From the NCBI RefSeq assembly GCF_000834635.1, contig NZ_JXQV01000009.1, forward strand, positions 124,001 to 188,000: 64,000 bases of DNA. The letters run 5' to 3'. Shown piece by piece: positions 36,869 to 45,805 of the stretch. Both the position numbers and the translations under genes were made by a program. This DNA is from Agrobacterium tumefaciens (lineage in GTDB: Bacteria; Pseudomonadota; Alphaproteobacteria; Rhizobiales; Rhizobiaceae). Under the pieces are notes generated by a model that saw only the letters and a program-made list of their open reading frames with translations, did no database searches and was not told where the DNA came from. The number at the start of each line of letters is the position of its first letter. Within the stretch, counting starts at the first letter, position 1.

Positions 36869-37488
36869 CTTGAAAGAGCATCCAGCTCATCGGCAGGCAT
36901 GATCGCAAAAACCTCCCCGCCGGACCTTACGGCAAACATCTCTTTTCCTTCAATTTCAATGACCTCGCCTAGTTCTACGAGATCATACATGACCGCCCGT
37001 GACACGAGGGCATCGAGCCGACCTCGCACCCGAAGATAAGGCTTCAACGCCATGTTTTCACCGCTCAATTCAAACCGCAAAGGGTTTTGCGGGCCAACTT
37101 CCACCACATCACCCACATTGGTGCGAAATGTCAGCACCTGTGCGCCGTCTTTTTCGGCCACATTCATCTCCACCGCCAGAAAGGGGGCATCAACGACACG
37201 GATGCCCACTTTTTCCACAGGTGTTACGAGATAGGTTTGGCCGTCCTCATCCTTGCGCAAAACCGTGGAAAACAGCCGCACTAGAGGGGCGCGACCAATG
37301 GGCGTGCCCATGTAGAACCATGTGCCATCTGCCCGGATTTCCATGTCCAGATCACCGCAAAAAGGCGGATCCCAGCGCTCCACAGGTGCCGGGCCGCGAG
37401 ATTTTTCGCCGCTTTGTTCAGCGGCATGGGAAATCATCGCGGAGAGGCCCGCTGCGTCTTTCGCCGAATTTATCGTCTCATCCGCCAT
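36865..37488 (-). CDS. DUF1285-domain protein
   Basis: A 207-residue cytosolic protein of the DUF1285 family. Family blocks are APVERWDPPFCGDLDMEI, DGTWFYMGTPIGRAPLVRLFS, in part, and a later ALKPYLRVRGRLDALVSRAV, in part. Structures of family members show two beta-rich domains; no activity is established. The ATG at 37488 is preferred over 37509. It is the first gene of an operon with the CoA-type Nudix gene and cca, coupled by an ATGA overlap. Confidence 0.88.
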   Translation of the reverse strand: MADETINSAKDAAGLSAMISHAAEQSGEKSRGPAPVERWDPPFCGDLDMEIRADGTWFYMGTPIGRAPLVRLFSTVLRKDEDGQTYLVTPVEKVGIRVVDAPFLAVEMNVAEKDGAQVLTFRTNVGDVVEVGPQNPLRFELSGENMALKPYLRVRGRLDALVSRAVMYDLVELGEVIEIEGKEMFAVRSGGEVFAIMPADELDALSR

Positions 37489-37668
37489 ATTCGAGCCCTG
37501 CTTTGTCACCTATTGATCTGGTCGCCTGATGGTAACGAGATAGTCATTCAAAGGATGCTTGTCAGCGGGCAGTATGGCAATAAGCTATAGGCAGCGCGAA
37601 ATCAGTCCTGTATGCGATGAGTGACCGGTTTGGAACGAAGGCTGCGGCTTAAGTTTGAGGAGAGCGAT

Positions 37669-38679
37669 ATGGGAATGATCAACACCAGCGAAACCCTCGA
37701 CGAGAAAGCGATCATCGCCGCTGCCGAAACAGCGCTGTCGGATATTGCAGCTGTCAGGGCCGAAGTCTCCAAGGTCATTTTCGGTCAGGAAAAGGTCGTG
37801 CAGAATGTGCTGCTGGCCGTTCTCTCCGGCGGCCACGCGCTTCTGGTCGGCGTGCCCGGCCTTGCCAAGACAAAGCTTGTGACGACGCTCGGCACTGTTT
37901 TGGGTCTGGATGCCAACCGCATTCAGTTTACGCCCGACCTCATGCCCTCAGATATTCTCGGTTCCGAAGTCATGGATCAGGATGAGAGCGGCCGCCGCTC
38001 TTTCCGCTTCATCAAGGGCCCGATTTTCGGCCAGCTTCTGATGGCTGACGAAATCAACCGCGCCAGCCCGCGCACTCAATCCGCACTGCTTCAGGCCATG
38101 CAGGAATATCACATCACCGTGGCAGGTGAACGCTATGACCTGCCAAAGCCCTTCCACGTTCTGGCCACGCAAAACCCGCTGGAGCAGGAAGGCACCTATC
38201 CGCTGCCGGAAGCCCAGCTCGACCGCTTCCTGTTGCAGGTGGATGTGGATTATCCTGATCTCGCCGCCGAACGTCAGATCCTGCTCGACACGACAGGCAC
38301 CGCCTCCGGTGAAGCGCGCCGCGTGATCGAGGCCGATCGCCTCATTGAAATTCAAACCCTCATTCGCCAGATGCCGGTCAGCGATACGGTGGTCGATGCG
38401 ATCCTCGCGCTTGTGCGCTCGGCGCGTCCCGGCCACGGCAACGCCTTGACGGACAAGAATGTCGCCTGGGGACCCGGCCCGCGCGCCGGTCAGTCGCTGA
38501 TGCTGACGGCCAGAGCCCGCGCGCTTTATGAAGGCCGCCTTGCACCTTCGCTGGATGATATCTACGCGCTGGCTGAGCCGGTTCTGGAACACCGCATGGC
38601 GCTGACATTTGCCGCCCGTGCCGAAGGCATGTCGGTTCGTGATGTGATTGCAAGCCTTGTGGAACAAGCAAAACACTGA
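37669..38679 (+). CDS. MoxR-family AAA+ ATPase
   Basis: A 336-residue MoxR-type ATPase thought to act as a chaperone for vWA or membrane partner proteins. Walker A is VGVPGLAKTKL, Walker B is LLMADEINRASP, sensor 1 is VLATQNPLEQEGTYPLPEAQ, in part, and the lid domain contains WGPGPRAGQSLM. The ATG at 37669 has GAGGAGAG upstream; the frame extends to 37621. It is the first gene of a tight five-gene run with DUF58, DUF4159, a membrane protein and a GNAT enzyme, 25 bases before the DUF58 gene. Confidence 0.95.
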   Translation: MGMINTSETLDEKAIIAAAETALSDIAAVRAEVSKVIFGQEKVVQNVLLAVLSGGHALLVGVPGLAKTKLVTTLGTVLGLDANRIQFTPDLMPSDILGSEVMDQDESGRRSFRFIKGPIFGQLLMADEINRASPRTQSALLQAMQEYHITVAGERYDLPKPFHVLATQNPLEQEGTYPLPEAQLDRFLLQVDVDYPDLAAERQILLDTTGTASGEARRVIEADRLIEIQTLIRQMPVSDTVVDAILALVRSARPGHGNALTDKNVAWGPGPRAGQSLMLTARARALYEGRLAPSLDDIYALAEPVLEHRMALTFAARAEGMSVRDVIASLVEQAKH

Positions 38680-38704
38680 CCACCCGGTCGGATTAGGAGT
38701 GCAT

Positions 38705-39625
38705 GTGGCATCCATCGGCCAGATCGTAGAGCAGACGCATGGCAGTGACGTTCTTGCCCGTGCGCGCCAACGCGCCGCACTGGTGCCGGACTGCATGGTG
38801 GAAGCCAAACGCATTGCCAACACGGTAACAGCCGGTTGGCACGGTCGCCGCAAACGCGGCATTGGCGAAAATTTCTGGCAGTTCCGGCCCTATGCGGAGG
38901 GCGAAAGCCTCTCGCGCATCGACTGGCGCCGTTCGGCCCGCGATGACCATACCTATGTCCGCGACCGGGAATGGGAAGCGGCCCACACCATCTGGCTCTG
39001 GGCGGACCTTTCGCCATCGATGATGTTCAAGTCCACGCTCGGCAGCGTTTCCAAGGAAAGCCGTGCACTGGTTCTGATGCTGGCGCTCGCGGAAATTCTC
39101 GCCCGCTCGGGAGAGCGCATCGGTTGTCCCGGCATCATGGAGCCGATTTCAGCCCGCAACGCCGCTGAGCGCCTCGCAACCGCCATCATGCATGCACCAG
39201 CCACGACAGGATTGCCCGATACGACCATGATCCGTAGTTCCAGCGATCTGGTGGTGATCGGTGATTTTCTCGACGATGCAACTGCTGTCATGGAGCGCCT
39301 TTCGCCGCTTGCACGGCGCGGCATGCGCGGCCATGTGGTGGAAATTGCCGACCCCGCAGAGGAGATCTTTCCCTATAGCGGGCGCACAGAATTTTCCGAT
39401 CCCGAAACCGGCGAAAAGCTGACCTCCGGTCGTGCCGAAACCATTCGTGACGATTACACGCGCGCCTATCTCGCGCGGCGTGATGCCTTGTCGTCCTCAC
39501 TTCGTCGTCTGGGGTGGAATTTCGTGTTTCACCGCACGGATCATCTGGCATCAGAAGCGCTTGTTGCCATGCACATGTATCTCTCGGGCGCGCCCTCCAC
39601 GGCCAAGACGGGAGGCCGGACATGA
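38705..39625 (+). CDS. DUF58-domain protein
   Basis: A 306-residue soluble DUF58 protein. The diagnostic motif is RRKRGIGENFWQFRPYAEGES followed by SRIDWRRSAR, in part, about residues 40-80. A vWA-like fold follows (IWLWADLSPSMMF with a DxSxS-like metal motif, then LVVIGDFLDD). The GTG at 38705 has AGGAG five bases upstream. DUF58 genes nearly always accompany moxR, and the pair is proposed to assemble or activate partner complexes. It overlaps the next gene by four bases. Confidence 0.92.
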   Translation: MASIGQIVEQTHGSDVLARARQRAALVPDCMVEAKRIANTVTAGWHGRRKRGIGENFWQFRPYAEGESLSRIDWRRSARDDHTYVRDREWEAAHTIWLWADLSPSMMFKSTLGSVSKESRALVLMLALAEILARSGERIGCPGIMEPISARNAAERLATAIMHAPATTGLPDTTMIRSSSDLVVIGDFLDDATAVMERLSPLARRGMRGHVVEIADPAEEIFPYSGRTEFSDPETGEKLTSGRAETIRDDYTRAYLARRDALSSSLRRLGWNFVFHRTDHLASEALVAMHMYLSGAPSTAKTGGRT

Positions 39626-42435
39626 GCGCCCTGCCCTTCGTTTTCACCAGCCCCTATATTCTCATCGGCCTTCTGGCGCTGCCCGCCATATGGTGGCTGC
39701 TACGGCTGACACCGCCGCGCCCGAAGGCAGAGGTGTTTCCGCCGCTTCGCATTCTGGCAAGCGTGCTGAAACGGGAGGAAACGCCGTCTAAAAGCCCGTG
39801 GTGGCTGACATTGCTGCGCATGTTGCTGGCCGCCGCCGTTATTTTCGCGCTGGCAGACCCTGTCATCAATCCGCGCAACAACACGCTGGCAGGTGATGGT
39901 CCGCTGGTGCTGGTCATGGACAATGGCTGGGCCTCTGCACCAGATTGGGACCGGCGCGTGCGCACCGCAGAAGCCCTGATTGGGGATGCCGAGCGAGCCG
40001 AACGTCCTGTTTCCATCACCTTCACGGCAGACCGCGATAACGATTCCGAACCCGGAACATCGGCGGGAGCGCTTGAAAAACTGGCGGCAGCCAGACCGCA
40101 GCCTCTGGTGCCAGACAGAGTACGCGCCGCGCAAGCCGTGAACGAAGCCATGAATGGCACGACACCCGGCACCCTCGCCTACATCACCGATGGGATCGCA
40201 ACACCCGATGACCAGGCGGCACTTGCCGATCTTGCCAGCATCAATCCAGCCGAATTTCGCATGGTGGAAGGTGACGGACAGGCTGTGACCGCCATTACCG
40301 GCGCAGAAAACGGTGCCGAAACCATGACCGTGTCGCTCTCTAGGCTGGAGACTGACGGTCCTGCCAACCTCACCGTCAACGCCCATGACAGCCAAGGCCG
40401 CATTCTCGCCAGCGACGAAGCGGCTTTCGCGCCCGGCGCGGCCGAAACGACGGCGGTTCTCAGCGCACCCTTTGAACTGCGAAATGATTTCGCCCGTCTC
40501 TCGGTGGAGCGCTTGTCGAGCGCAGGCTCTGTGCGTCTTCTGGATGATGGCTTCCGCCGCCGCCGCGTTGCTCTTCTGGCGGGGGAAACAGGCAATGATT
40601 TCCAGCCGCTGCTTCAGCCGCTGTTTTACATCAGCCGCGCCCTCCAGCCCTATGTGGATCTGGTACCGCAGAGACAGGCAGACCTTGCAGTGGCGATCCC
40701 GGAGCTGTTGCAATCCAACCCATCGGTCATTGTCATGGCCGATATTGGTCGCCTTCCGCAGGAAACCTATGAACCCATCGGGCGTTGGCTCTCGCGTGGC
40801 GGCACGCTGATCCGCTTCGCCGGTCCGCGCCTTGCGGCCGCTCCTGCCGATGACCCGCTGGTGCCCGTCACCCTGCGACAGGGTGAGCGTGCCCTGGGCG
40901 GCGCGCTTTCCTGGGCAGAACCGCAGCCTCTGGCTGATTTCCCAAATTTCGGTCCCTTTGCAGGCATGCCGAAGGCCGATGGTGTTCTCATCAAGCGCCA
41001 AGTTCTGGCAGAGCCGACACCTGATCTTTCCGAGCGCACATGGGCAAGCCTTGCCGATGGCACGCCGCTGGTAACGACGCGTAATGTGGATGCGGGCCGT
41101 ATCGTGCTGTTTCATGTCAGCGCCGAAGCCAGTTGGTCGGATTTGCCGATTTCAGGTCATTTCGTGGAAATGCTGCGCCGTATCGTGCAATTGTCTCAGG
41201 TCGGCGGCTCCTCGGCTTCCGCCAATGCACCTGCTGCTGCGCTCGCGCCTTACCGCGTTCTGAACGCACAGGGCGCTTTGACGACGGAAATCGGGTCTGC
41301 CCGGCCGCTGGAAATCAAGGCTGGCCAGTCGCCTCGCGCCAGTTTCGACAACCCGCCGGGCCTCTACGGCACGGAAGCCGGTTTCGTTGCGCTGAACCTG
41401 TTGCCACAGGGCACGGTGCTTCGCCCCATAGATGCATCGCTTGCCGGCATGACAACGGTGCGCGAAGGTTTGGTGGGAGAAGAGGCAAGATCGCTGCGTC
41501 CTGCTCTCTTCATTGCAGCCCTCCTCATGCTTTTTGCCGATACGCTCATCGTCCTCTTCATGAACGGCGTGTTTTCCCGCCTGCACCGCGCACGCAGCTC
41601 GGCTGCGGCCATTCTCGTCATGCTAGGGGCAAGCCTTGCCGTCTTCTCCCCCGATATTGCCCATGCTGACGACCCCAAACCCGGCGATGAAGCCATATTT
41701 GAAAGGCTTGACACCACCCACCTCGCCTATGTGCGCACCGGCGAAGATGACGTGGATCGCATTTCCGAACAGGGCTTGCAGGGCCTGACCGAATTCATGA
41801 CATGGCGGACCACGCTTGAGCCCGGCGCGCCGGTGGGGCTGGATATTTCCAAAGACGAGCTGTCCTTCTATCCCATCATCTACTGGCCGATATCGGCCAC
41901 GGCACCCATGCCCTCAACCGCTGCGATCTCTCGCATCGATGCCTATATGCGCGCGGGCGGAACGGTTCTGTTTGATACGCGAGACCAGTTCTCATCGCTT
42001 GAGAGCATGGGCGGCACCAGCGCCAATGGTCAGCGCCTGCAGGAAATTCTCGCCAATGTGGATATTCCGCCGCTGGAACCTGTGCCGACCGACCACGTGC
42101 TGACGCGCTCTTTCTACCTCTTGAACCACTTTCCGGGGCGCTATGCGCAAGGCCCATTGTGGGTGGAATCCCGGCAGGATGCGGCCAAAACGACATCAGG
42201 CATATCTTCATCTGGTGATGGCGTGTCACCCATCATCATCACAGGCAATGATTTTGCCGGAGCCTGGGCTGTGGATGCCAATGGCGCGCCTGTTCTGCCC
42301 ACCGTGCCACCGGATGAGGTGCAGCGGGAACATGCGTTCCGAACCGGCGTGAACATCATGATGTATATGCTGACCGGCAACTACAAGGCCGATCAGGTCC
42401 ACGTGCCTGACATCCTCCAGCGGTTGGGGCAATAG
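39622..42435 (+). CDS. DUF4159 membrane protein with BatA-like N-terminus
   Basis: A 937-residue protein. The N-terminus is BatA-like: two hydrophobic segments flank PPRPKAEVFPPLRILASVLK, in part (residues about 5-80). A large extracytoplasmic region follows, including a vWA- or glutaminase-like part (VIVMADIGRLP, then GGTLIRFAGPRLA). Two more hydrophobic segments lie at about 635-660 and 660-680; the second ends in a signal-peptidase-like AHA (Ala682) before DDPKPGDEA. The remaining 255 residues are the DUF4159 domain (FMTWRTTLEPG; GGTVLFDTRDQ). The internal cleavage-like site suggests fusion of a membrane gene and a secreted gene. It is coupled to the DUF58 gene by ATGA. Confidence 0.9.
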   Translation: MSALPFVFTSPYILIGLLALPAIWWLLRLTPPRPKAEVFPPLRILASVLKREETPSKSPWWLTLLRMLLAAAVIFALADPVINPRNNTLAGDGPLVLVMDNGWASAPDWDRRVRTAEALIGDAERAERPVSITFTADRDNDSEPGTSAGALEKLAAARPQPLVPDRVRAAQAVNEAMNGTTPGTLAYITDGIATPDDQAALADLASINPAEFRMVEGDGQAVTAITGAENGAETMTVSLSRLETDGPANLTVNAHDSQGRILASDEAAFAPGAAETTAVLSAPFELRNDFARLSVERLSSAGSVRLLDDGFRRRRVALLAGETGNDFQPLLQPLFYISRALQPYVDLVPQRQADLAVAIPELLQSNPSVIVMADIGRLPQETYEPIGRWLSRGGTLIRFAGPRLAAAPADDPLVPVTLRQGERALGGALSWAEPQPLADFPNFGPFAGMPKADGVLIKRQVLAEPTPDLSERTWASLADGTPLVTTRNVDAGRIVLFHVSAEASWSDLPISGHFVEMLRRIVQLSQVGGSSASANAPAAALAPYRVLNAQGALTTEIGSARPLEIKAGQSPRASFDNPPGLYGTEAGFVALNLLPQGTVLRPIDASLAGMTTVREGLVGEEARSLRPALFIAALLMLFADTLIVLFMNGVFSRLHRARSSAAAILVMLGASLAVFSPDIAHADDPKPGDEAIFERLDTTHLAYVRTGEDDVDRISEQGLQGLTEFMTWRTTLEPGAPVGLDISKDELSFYPIIYWPISATAPMPSTAAISRIDAYMRAGGTVLFDTRDQFSSLESMGGTSANGQRLQEILANVDIPPLEPVPTDHVLTRSFYLLNHFPGRYAQGPLWVESRQDAAKTTSGISSSGDGVSPIIITGNDFAGAWAVDANGAPVLPTVPPDEVQREHAFRTGVNIMMYMLTGNYKADQVHVPDILQRLGQ

Positions 42436-42436
42436 C

Positions 42437-44518
42437 ATGACACTGGCCTTTTCCCCCTTCTTGCCGTGGCCCGTCATTGCGGTTCTGGCCGTCGCAGCTT
42501 TCCTTCTTGCCATCATCGGCCTGTGGCGTGGCGTGCGCGGCGCATGGCTGCGTGGGCTGGCGCTCGCCGCATTGCTGCTGGCCATCTCCAATCCACTTTT
42601 GAGCAATGAGGAACGCGAACCGCTTTCCACCATTGTTCCGGTCATCGTGGATCGCTCGCAAAGCCAGGACGTGCAGCAACGCCCCGAGCAGACGGATCAG
42701 GCGCTGGCCGCCCTACGCGAGCGTCTCGCCCGCTTCCCGCGCATCGAACCGCGCATTGTGGAAGTCACCAACGATGCCAACAGCGATTCACCGGCCACGA
42801 ACCTGTTCTCGTCCTTTGCGGCTGCCATATCGGATGTGTCACCCACGCGCGTCGGCGGTGCGATTTTCCTGAGCGACGGCCAGATCCATGACATTCCAAA
42901 CGTCACATCGGACATCGAGCAGACGCTGGGTGTGAAGGCCCCTGTCCACGGCCTCATCACCGGCCGCGCCAATGAATTCGACAGGCGCATCGAAGTGGTG
43001 CGCGCACCGCGCTTTGGCATCGTCAACGAACAGCAGGAACTGACGCTGCGAGTTTTCGATGATGGTCGTTCGCAAGGTGGCCAGGCAGATGTCACCATCA
43101 AGATGAACGGTCAGGAACTCGCCAGAATTCAGGCGACGCCCGGCCAGCCGGTGCCGTTCCAGTTCAAGGTTCCACGCGGCGGCAACAACGTCATGGAGTT
43201 TTCCGTGGCCGAGCTTCCCGGTGAGGTGACGACCACCAACAACCGCGCTGTCCACGTTATCGAAGGTATCAGGCAGAACCTGCGCGTGCTGCTGGTATCC
43301 GGCGAACCCCATGCGGGTGAGCGCGCATGGCGCAACCTGCTGAAATCAGACACATCGGTTGATCTGGTTCACTTCACCATTCTGCGCCCGCCGGAAAAGC
43401 AGGATGGAACGCCCATCAACGAGCTTTCGCTGATCGCCTTCCCCACACGCGAACTGTTCGTGGAAAAGATCGAGGATTTCGATCTCATCATCTTTGATCG
43501 CTACCAGCATCGCGGTGTGCTGCCGATCCTCTATTATGATTACATCGCCCAATATGTGGAAAAGGGCGGCGCGTTGTTGATTGCTGCTGGCCCTGAACAT
43601 GCGGGCCAGGATTCCATCGCCATGACGCCGCTGGCTTCCGTGCTACCCGCGCAGCCCACCGGTGAAGTGCATCAATCTGCCTTTTACCCGCGCCTGTCTG
43701 AAGCGGGCAAGAAGCACCCCGTGACGCGAGGACTGGAAGGCTCAGACCAGGAGCCACCGCAATGGGGCCGCTGGTTCCGCACTGTCGGCGTCGAGCAACC
43801 GCAGGGCCAGACCGTGATGCTGGGAGATGGGCAGGACCCGCTTCTCGTACTGAACCGCCAGCGCGAAGGCCGTGTCGCCATGCTGCTGTCTGATCAGGGT
43901 TGGCTGTGGGCGCGTGGTTATGAAGGCGGCGGGCCGCATGTGGGGCTCTACCGCCGCATCGCCCACTGGCTGATGAAGGAACCGGAACTTGAGGAAGAGG
44001 CGCTGACGGCGCGTGCCAATGGCCGCGCATTGGAAATCACGCGCCAGACCATTGGCGATAATCCCGGCAATGCCACCGTCCGGTTCCCGACCGGCAAGAC
44101 AGAAACCATGGCATTTACAGAGGCTGAGCCCGGTCTTTACAAGATCGAGCGGCGCATGGATGAAACCGGCCTCTACGAAATCTCCAACGGCGAATTCACC
44201 ACGCTTGTCCATGTGGGGGCTGTCGATGCGCCGGAATTCAAGGCGATGATCTCGACCACCGAGCCGTTGAAGCCATTGGTCGATGCCACGAAGGGCAGCA
44301 TCCACCGCGTTGTCAATGATAATGGTCGTGTGGTGTTGCCGGATATTCTGCCTGTTCGCGGTGACATTCGTGTTGCCGACAATGACCGCATGCTCATTCG
44401 CCTCACCGATGAAACGGTGCTGAAGGGCGTCAACACGCTGCCGCTCTTTGCCGGTTTTGCAGGCCTTGCGGCGCTGCTCATGGCATTTTCCGCACTGTGG
44501 TGGCGTGAAGGCCGCTGA
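42437..44518 (+). CDS. Large membrane-anchored protein of the moxR operon, glutaminase-like/vWA-like
   Basis: A 693-residue protein with two N-terminal hydrophobic segments (residues about 8-50) and one at the C-terminus (about 665-688). The extracytoplasmic region has a vWA-like start (IVPVIVDRSQSQDV, GGAIFLSDGQIHD) and later a class I glutaminase-like layer (DLIIFDRYQHRGVL, KGGALLIAAGPEH, GRVAMLLSDQGWLW). No catalytic Cys is obvious, so the glutaminase-like part is probably structural. It starts one base after the DUF4159 stop and overlaps the GNAT start by one base. Function unknown; probably part of an envelope complex handled by the MoxR ATPase. Confidence 0.85.
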   Translation: MTLAFSPFLPWPVIAVLAVAAFLLAIIGLWRGVRGAWLRGLALAALLLAISNPLLSNEEREPLSTIVPVIVDRSQSQDVQQRPEQTDQALAALRERLARFPRIEPRIVEVTNDANSDSPATNLFSSFAAAISDVSPTRVGGAIFLSDGQIHDIPNVTSDIEQTLGVKAPVHGLITGRANEFDRRIEVVRAPRFGIVNEQQELTLRVFDDGRSQGGQADVTIKMNGQELARIQATPGQPVPFQFKVPRGGNNVMEFSVAELPGEVTTTNNRAVHVIEGIRQNLRVLLVSGEPHAGERAWRNLLKSDTSVDLVHFTILRPPEKQDGTPINELSLIAFPTRELFVEKIEDFDLIIFDRYQHRGVLPILYYDYIAQYVEKGGALLIAAGPEHAGQDSIAMTPLASVLPAQPTGEVHQSAFYPRLSEAGKKHPVTRGLEGSDQEPPQWGRWFRTVGVEQPQGQTVMLGDGQDPLLVLNRQREGRVAMLLSDQGWLWARGYEGGGPHVGLYRRIAHWLMKEPELEEEALTARANGRALEITRQTIGDNPGNATVRFPTGKTETMAFTEAEPGLYKIERRMDETGLYEISNGEFTTLVHVGAVDAPEFKAMISTTEPLKPLVDATKGSIHRVVNDNGRVVLPDILPVRGDIRVADNDRMLIRLTDETVLKGVNTLPLFAGFAGLAALLMAFSALWWREGR

Positions 44519-44940
44519 TGGAGCCTCAGATCACCATCAGCGACGGGCCGGATAAGGATAGCGAAGCGGCAATTCTAGCGGCTCTCAAGTCCTATAATGT
44601 CGAGCGCTTTGGCCCGAGTGATTGGCGGGAGCTTGTCATCGCGCTGCGCAATGACGAAGACTCTGTCATCGGAGGCCTCAGCGGCCACACCGCACGCGGC
44701 TGGCTCTACACATCGCTCCTCTTCATCCCGGAAGAGATGAGAGGCCAGGGCCTTGGCCCGAAATTGCTGGCAATGGCCGAAGACGAAGCCCGCAAGCGCG
44801 GATGCAAGGGTGCCTATATCGACACGATGAACCCGGATGCGCTGGCGATCTATCAGGCATGCGGCTATGAGATATTTGGCCAGATTGAAGGCTTCACCGA
44901 TACGACGGCTCTGACCTATCTCAAGAAACGGCTGTATTAG
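44518..44940 (+). CDS. GNAT-family N-acetyltransferase
   Basis: A 140-residue acetyltransferase. The acetyl-CoA-binding motif is RGQGLGPKLLAMAEDEARKRG, in part, followed by YIDTMNPDALAIYQACGYE. The start overlaps the preceding stop (TGATG), so it belongs to the moxR operon. The substrate is unknown; its link to the envelope genes may be functional or merely positional. Confidence 0.9.
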   Translation: MEPQITISDGPDKDSEAAILAALKSYNVERFGPSDWRELVIALRNDEDSVIGGLSGHTARGWLYTSLLFIPEEMRGQGLGPKLLAMAEDEARKRGCKGAYIDTMNPDALAIYQACGYEIFGQIEGFTDTTALTYLKKRLY

Positions 44941-44944
44941 AGTT

Positions 44945-45511
44945 TCAGCCGATCGCACGCAGTGGCGCGCCGTAGCCTTCTTCTTCAAGCTCCAAGGCAA
45001 CGGTCGCAGCGCAACTCCGCCAGCCTATTTTGCCAACAAGCCGCTCATGCGTGTCGGCAGCCAGGGGCACGACAAGAACCCGGTTCATATCAACGGGACC
45101 TGGAAAATCGAGTGCACCATAGGCCACTTTTTCAAAGCCCAGCGGCATGTAGTATGGCGGATCACCGATCAGGATCACGGCTTCCGAACCCTTGCGCTTG
45201 GCCGCAGCGATGGCAATCCGCACCAGTTCGCGGCCGATGCCAAGATTTTTGTGGGAGGGCCGCACGGCAAGAGGCCCGAGCATATGGCCTTTGACATTAC
45301 CGGCCAGAACCGGCGTCATGCGCACCGACGCAATCGTTTCGCCGTCATCGGCGCAGATATAGGAAATCGCACGATCATGCGGCCCCTGCTCGCGAATGCG
45401 GGCGGCAGCGCGGGTGTGGCGGCCGGGCCCGAAGGCTTCTGCGTTGATCAGTTCGATGATGGCGTCATGGGACGCGTCTTCGGTGAGGTAGACAAGTTCG
45501 TGCTTGGACAT
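44945..45511 (-). CDS. GNAT-family N-acetyltransferase, YhbS-like
   Basis: A 188-residue predicted acetyltransferase. The CoA-binding region reads LGPLAVRPSHKNLGIGRELVRIAI, in part, followed by AVILIGDPPYYMPLGFEKV, typical of the YhbS group. The substrate is unknown. It is convergent with the other GNAT gene with four bases between stops. The 294 bases upstream, shared with the hydroquinone reductase, show nothing I recognise. Confidence 0.9.
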   Translation of the reverse strand: MSKHELVYLTEDASHDAIIELINAEAFGPGRHTRAAARIREQGPHDRAISYICADDGETIASVRMTPVLAGNVKGHMLGPLAVRPSHKNLGIGRELVRIAIAAAKRKGSEAVILIGDPPYYMPLGFEKVAYGALDFPGPVDMNRVLVVPLAADTHERLVGKIGWRSCAATVALELEEEGYGAPLRAIG

Positions 45512-45805
45512 GAAGGGACCGGAACGTTGGATACGGACATGACGATATGACGGCTGCGCCGGTTAAGGCGTTCGGCGGGTCAGCGTCGTCGGAGCATCCG
45601 TAGTGCGGTCATAAAGCAGAACTTCCTCAGAATTGTGATAAACGCGGATATCAGGAAAATTCCGACGCGTCCAGAACAAATCCGTCGCCAGAACCATTCA
45701 CCTTGTGTGGCAAATCATAAACGAAACGCACTGTTCACTGCCTCTAGGGTTCGCCTGCGCTCGCGCATGGCTTACAGTGCGCCAACAACCATAAGGAGAT
45801 CGCAG

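Noticed and set aside
39700..41115. A 471-codon antisense frame inside the DUF4159 gene
   Set aside because: Shadow frame without ribosome site or motif.
45512..45805. An 18-codon ORF upstream of the hydroquinone reductase
   Set aside because: It lacks a ribosome site and any unusual codon pattern, unlike the trp and leu leaders.
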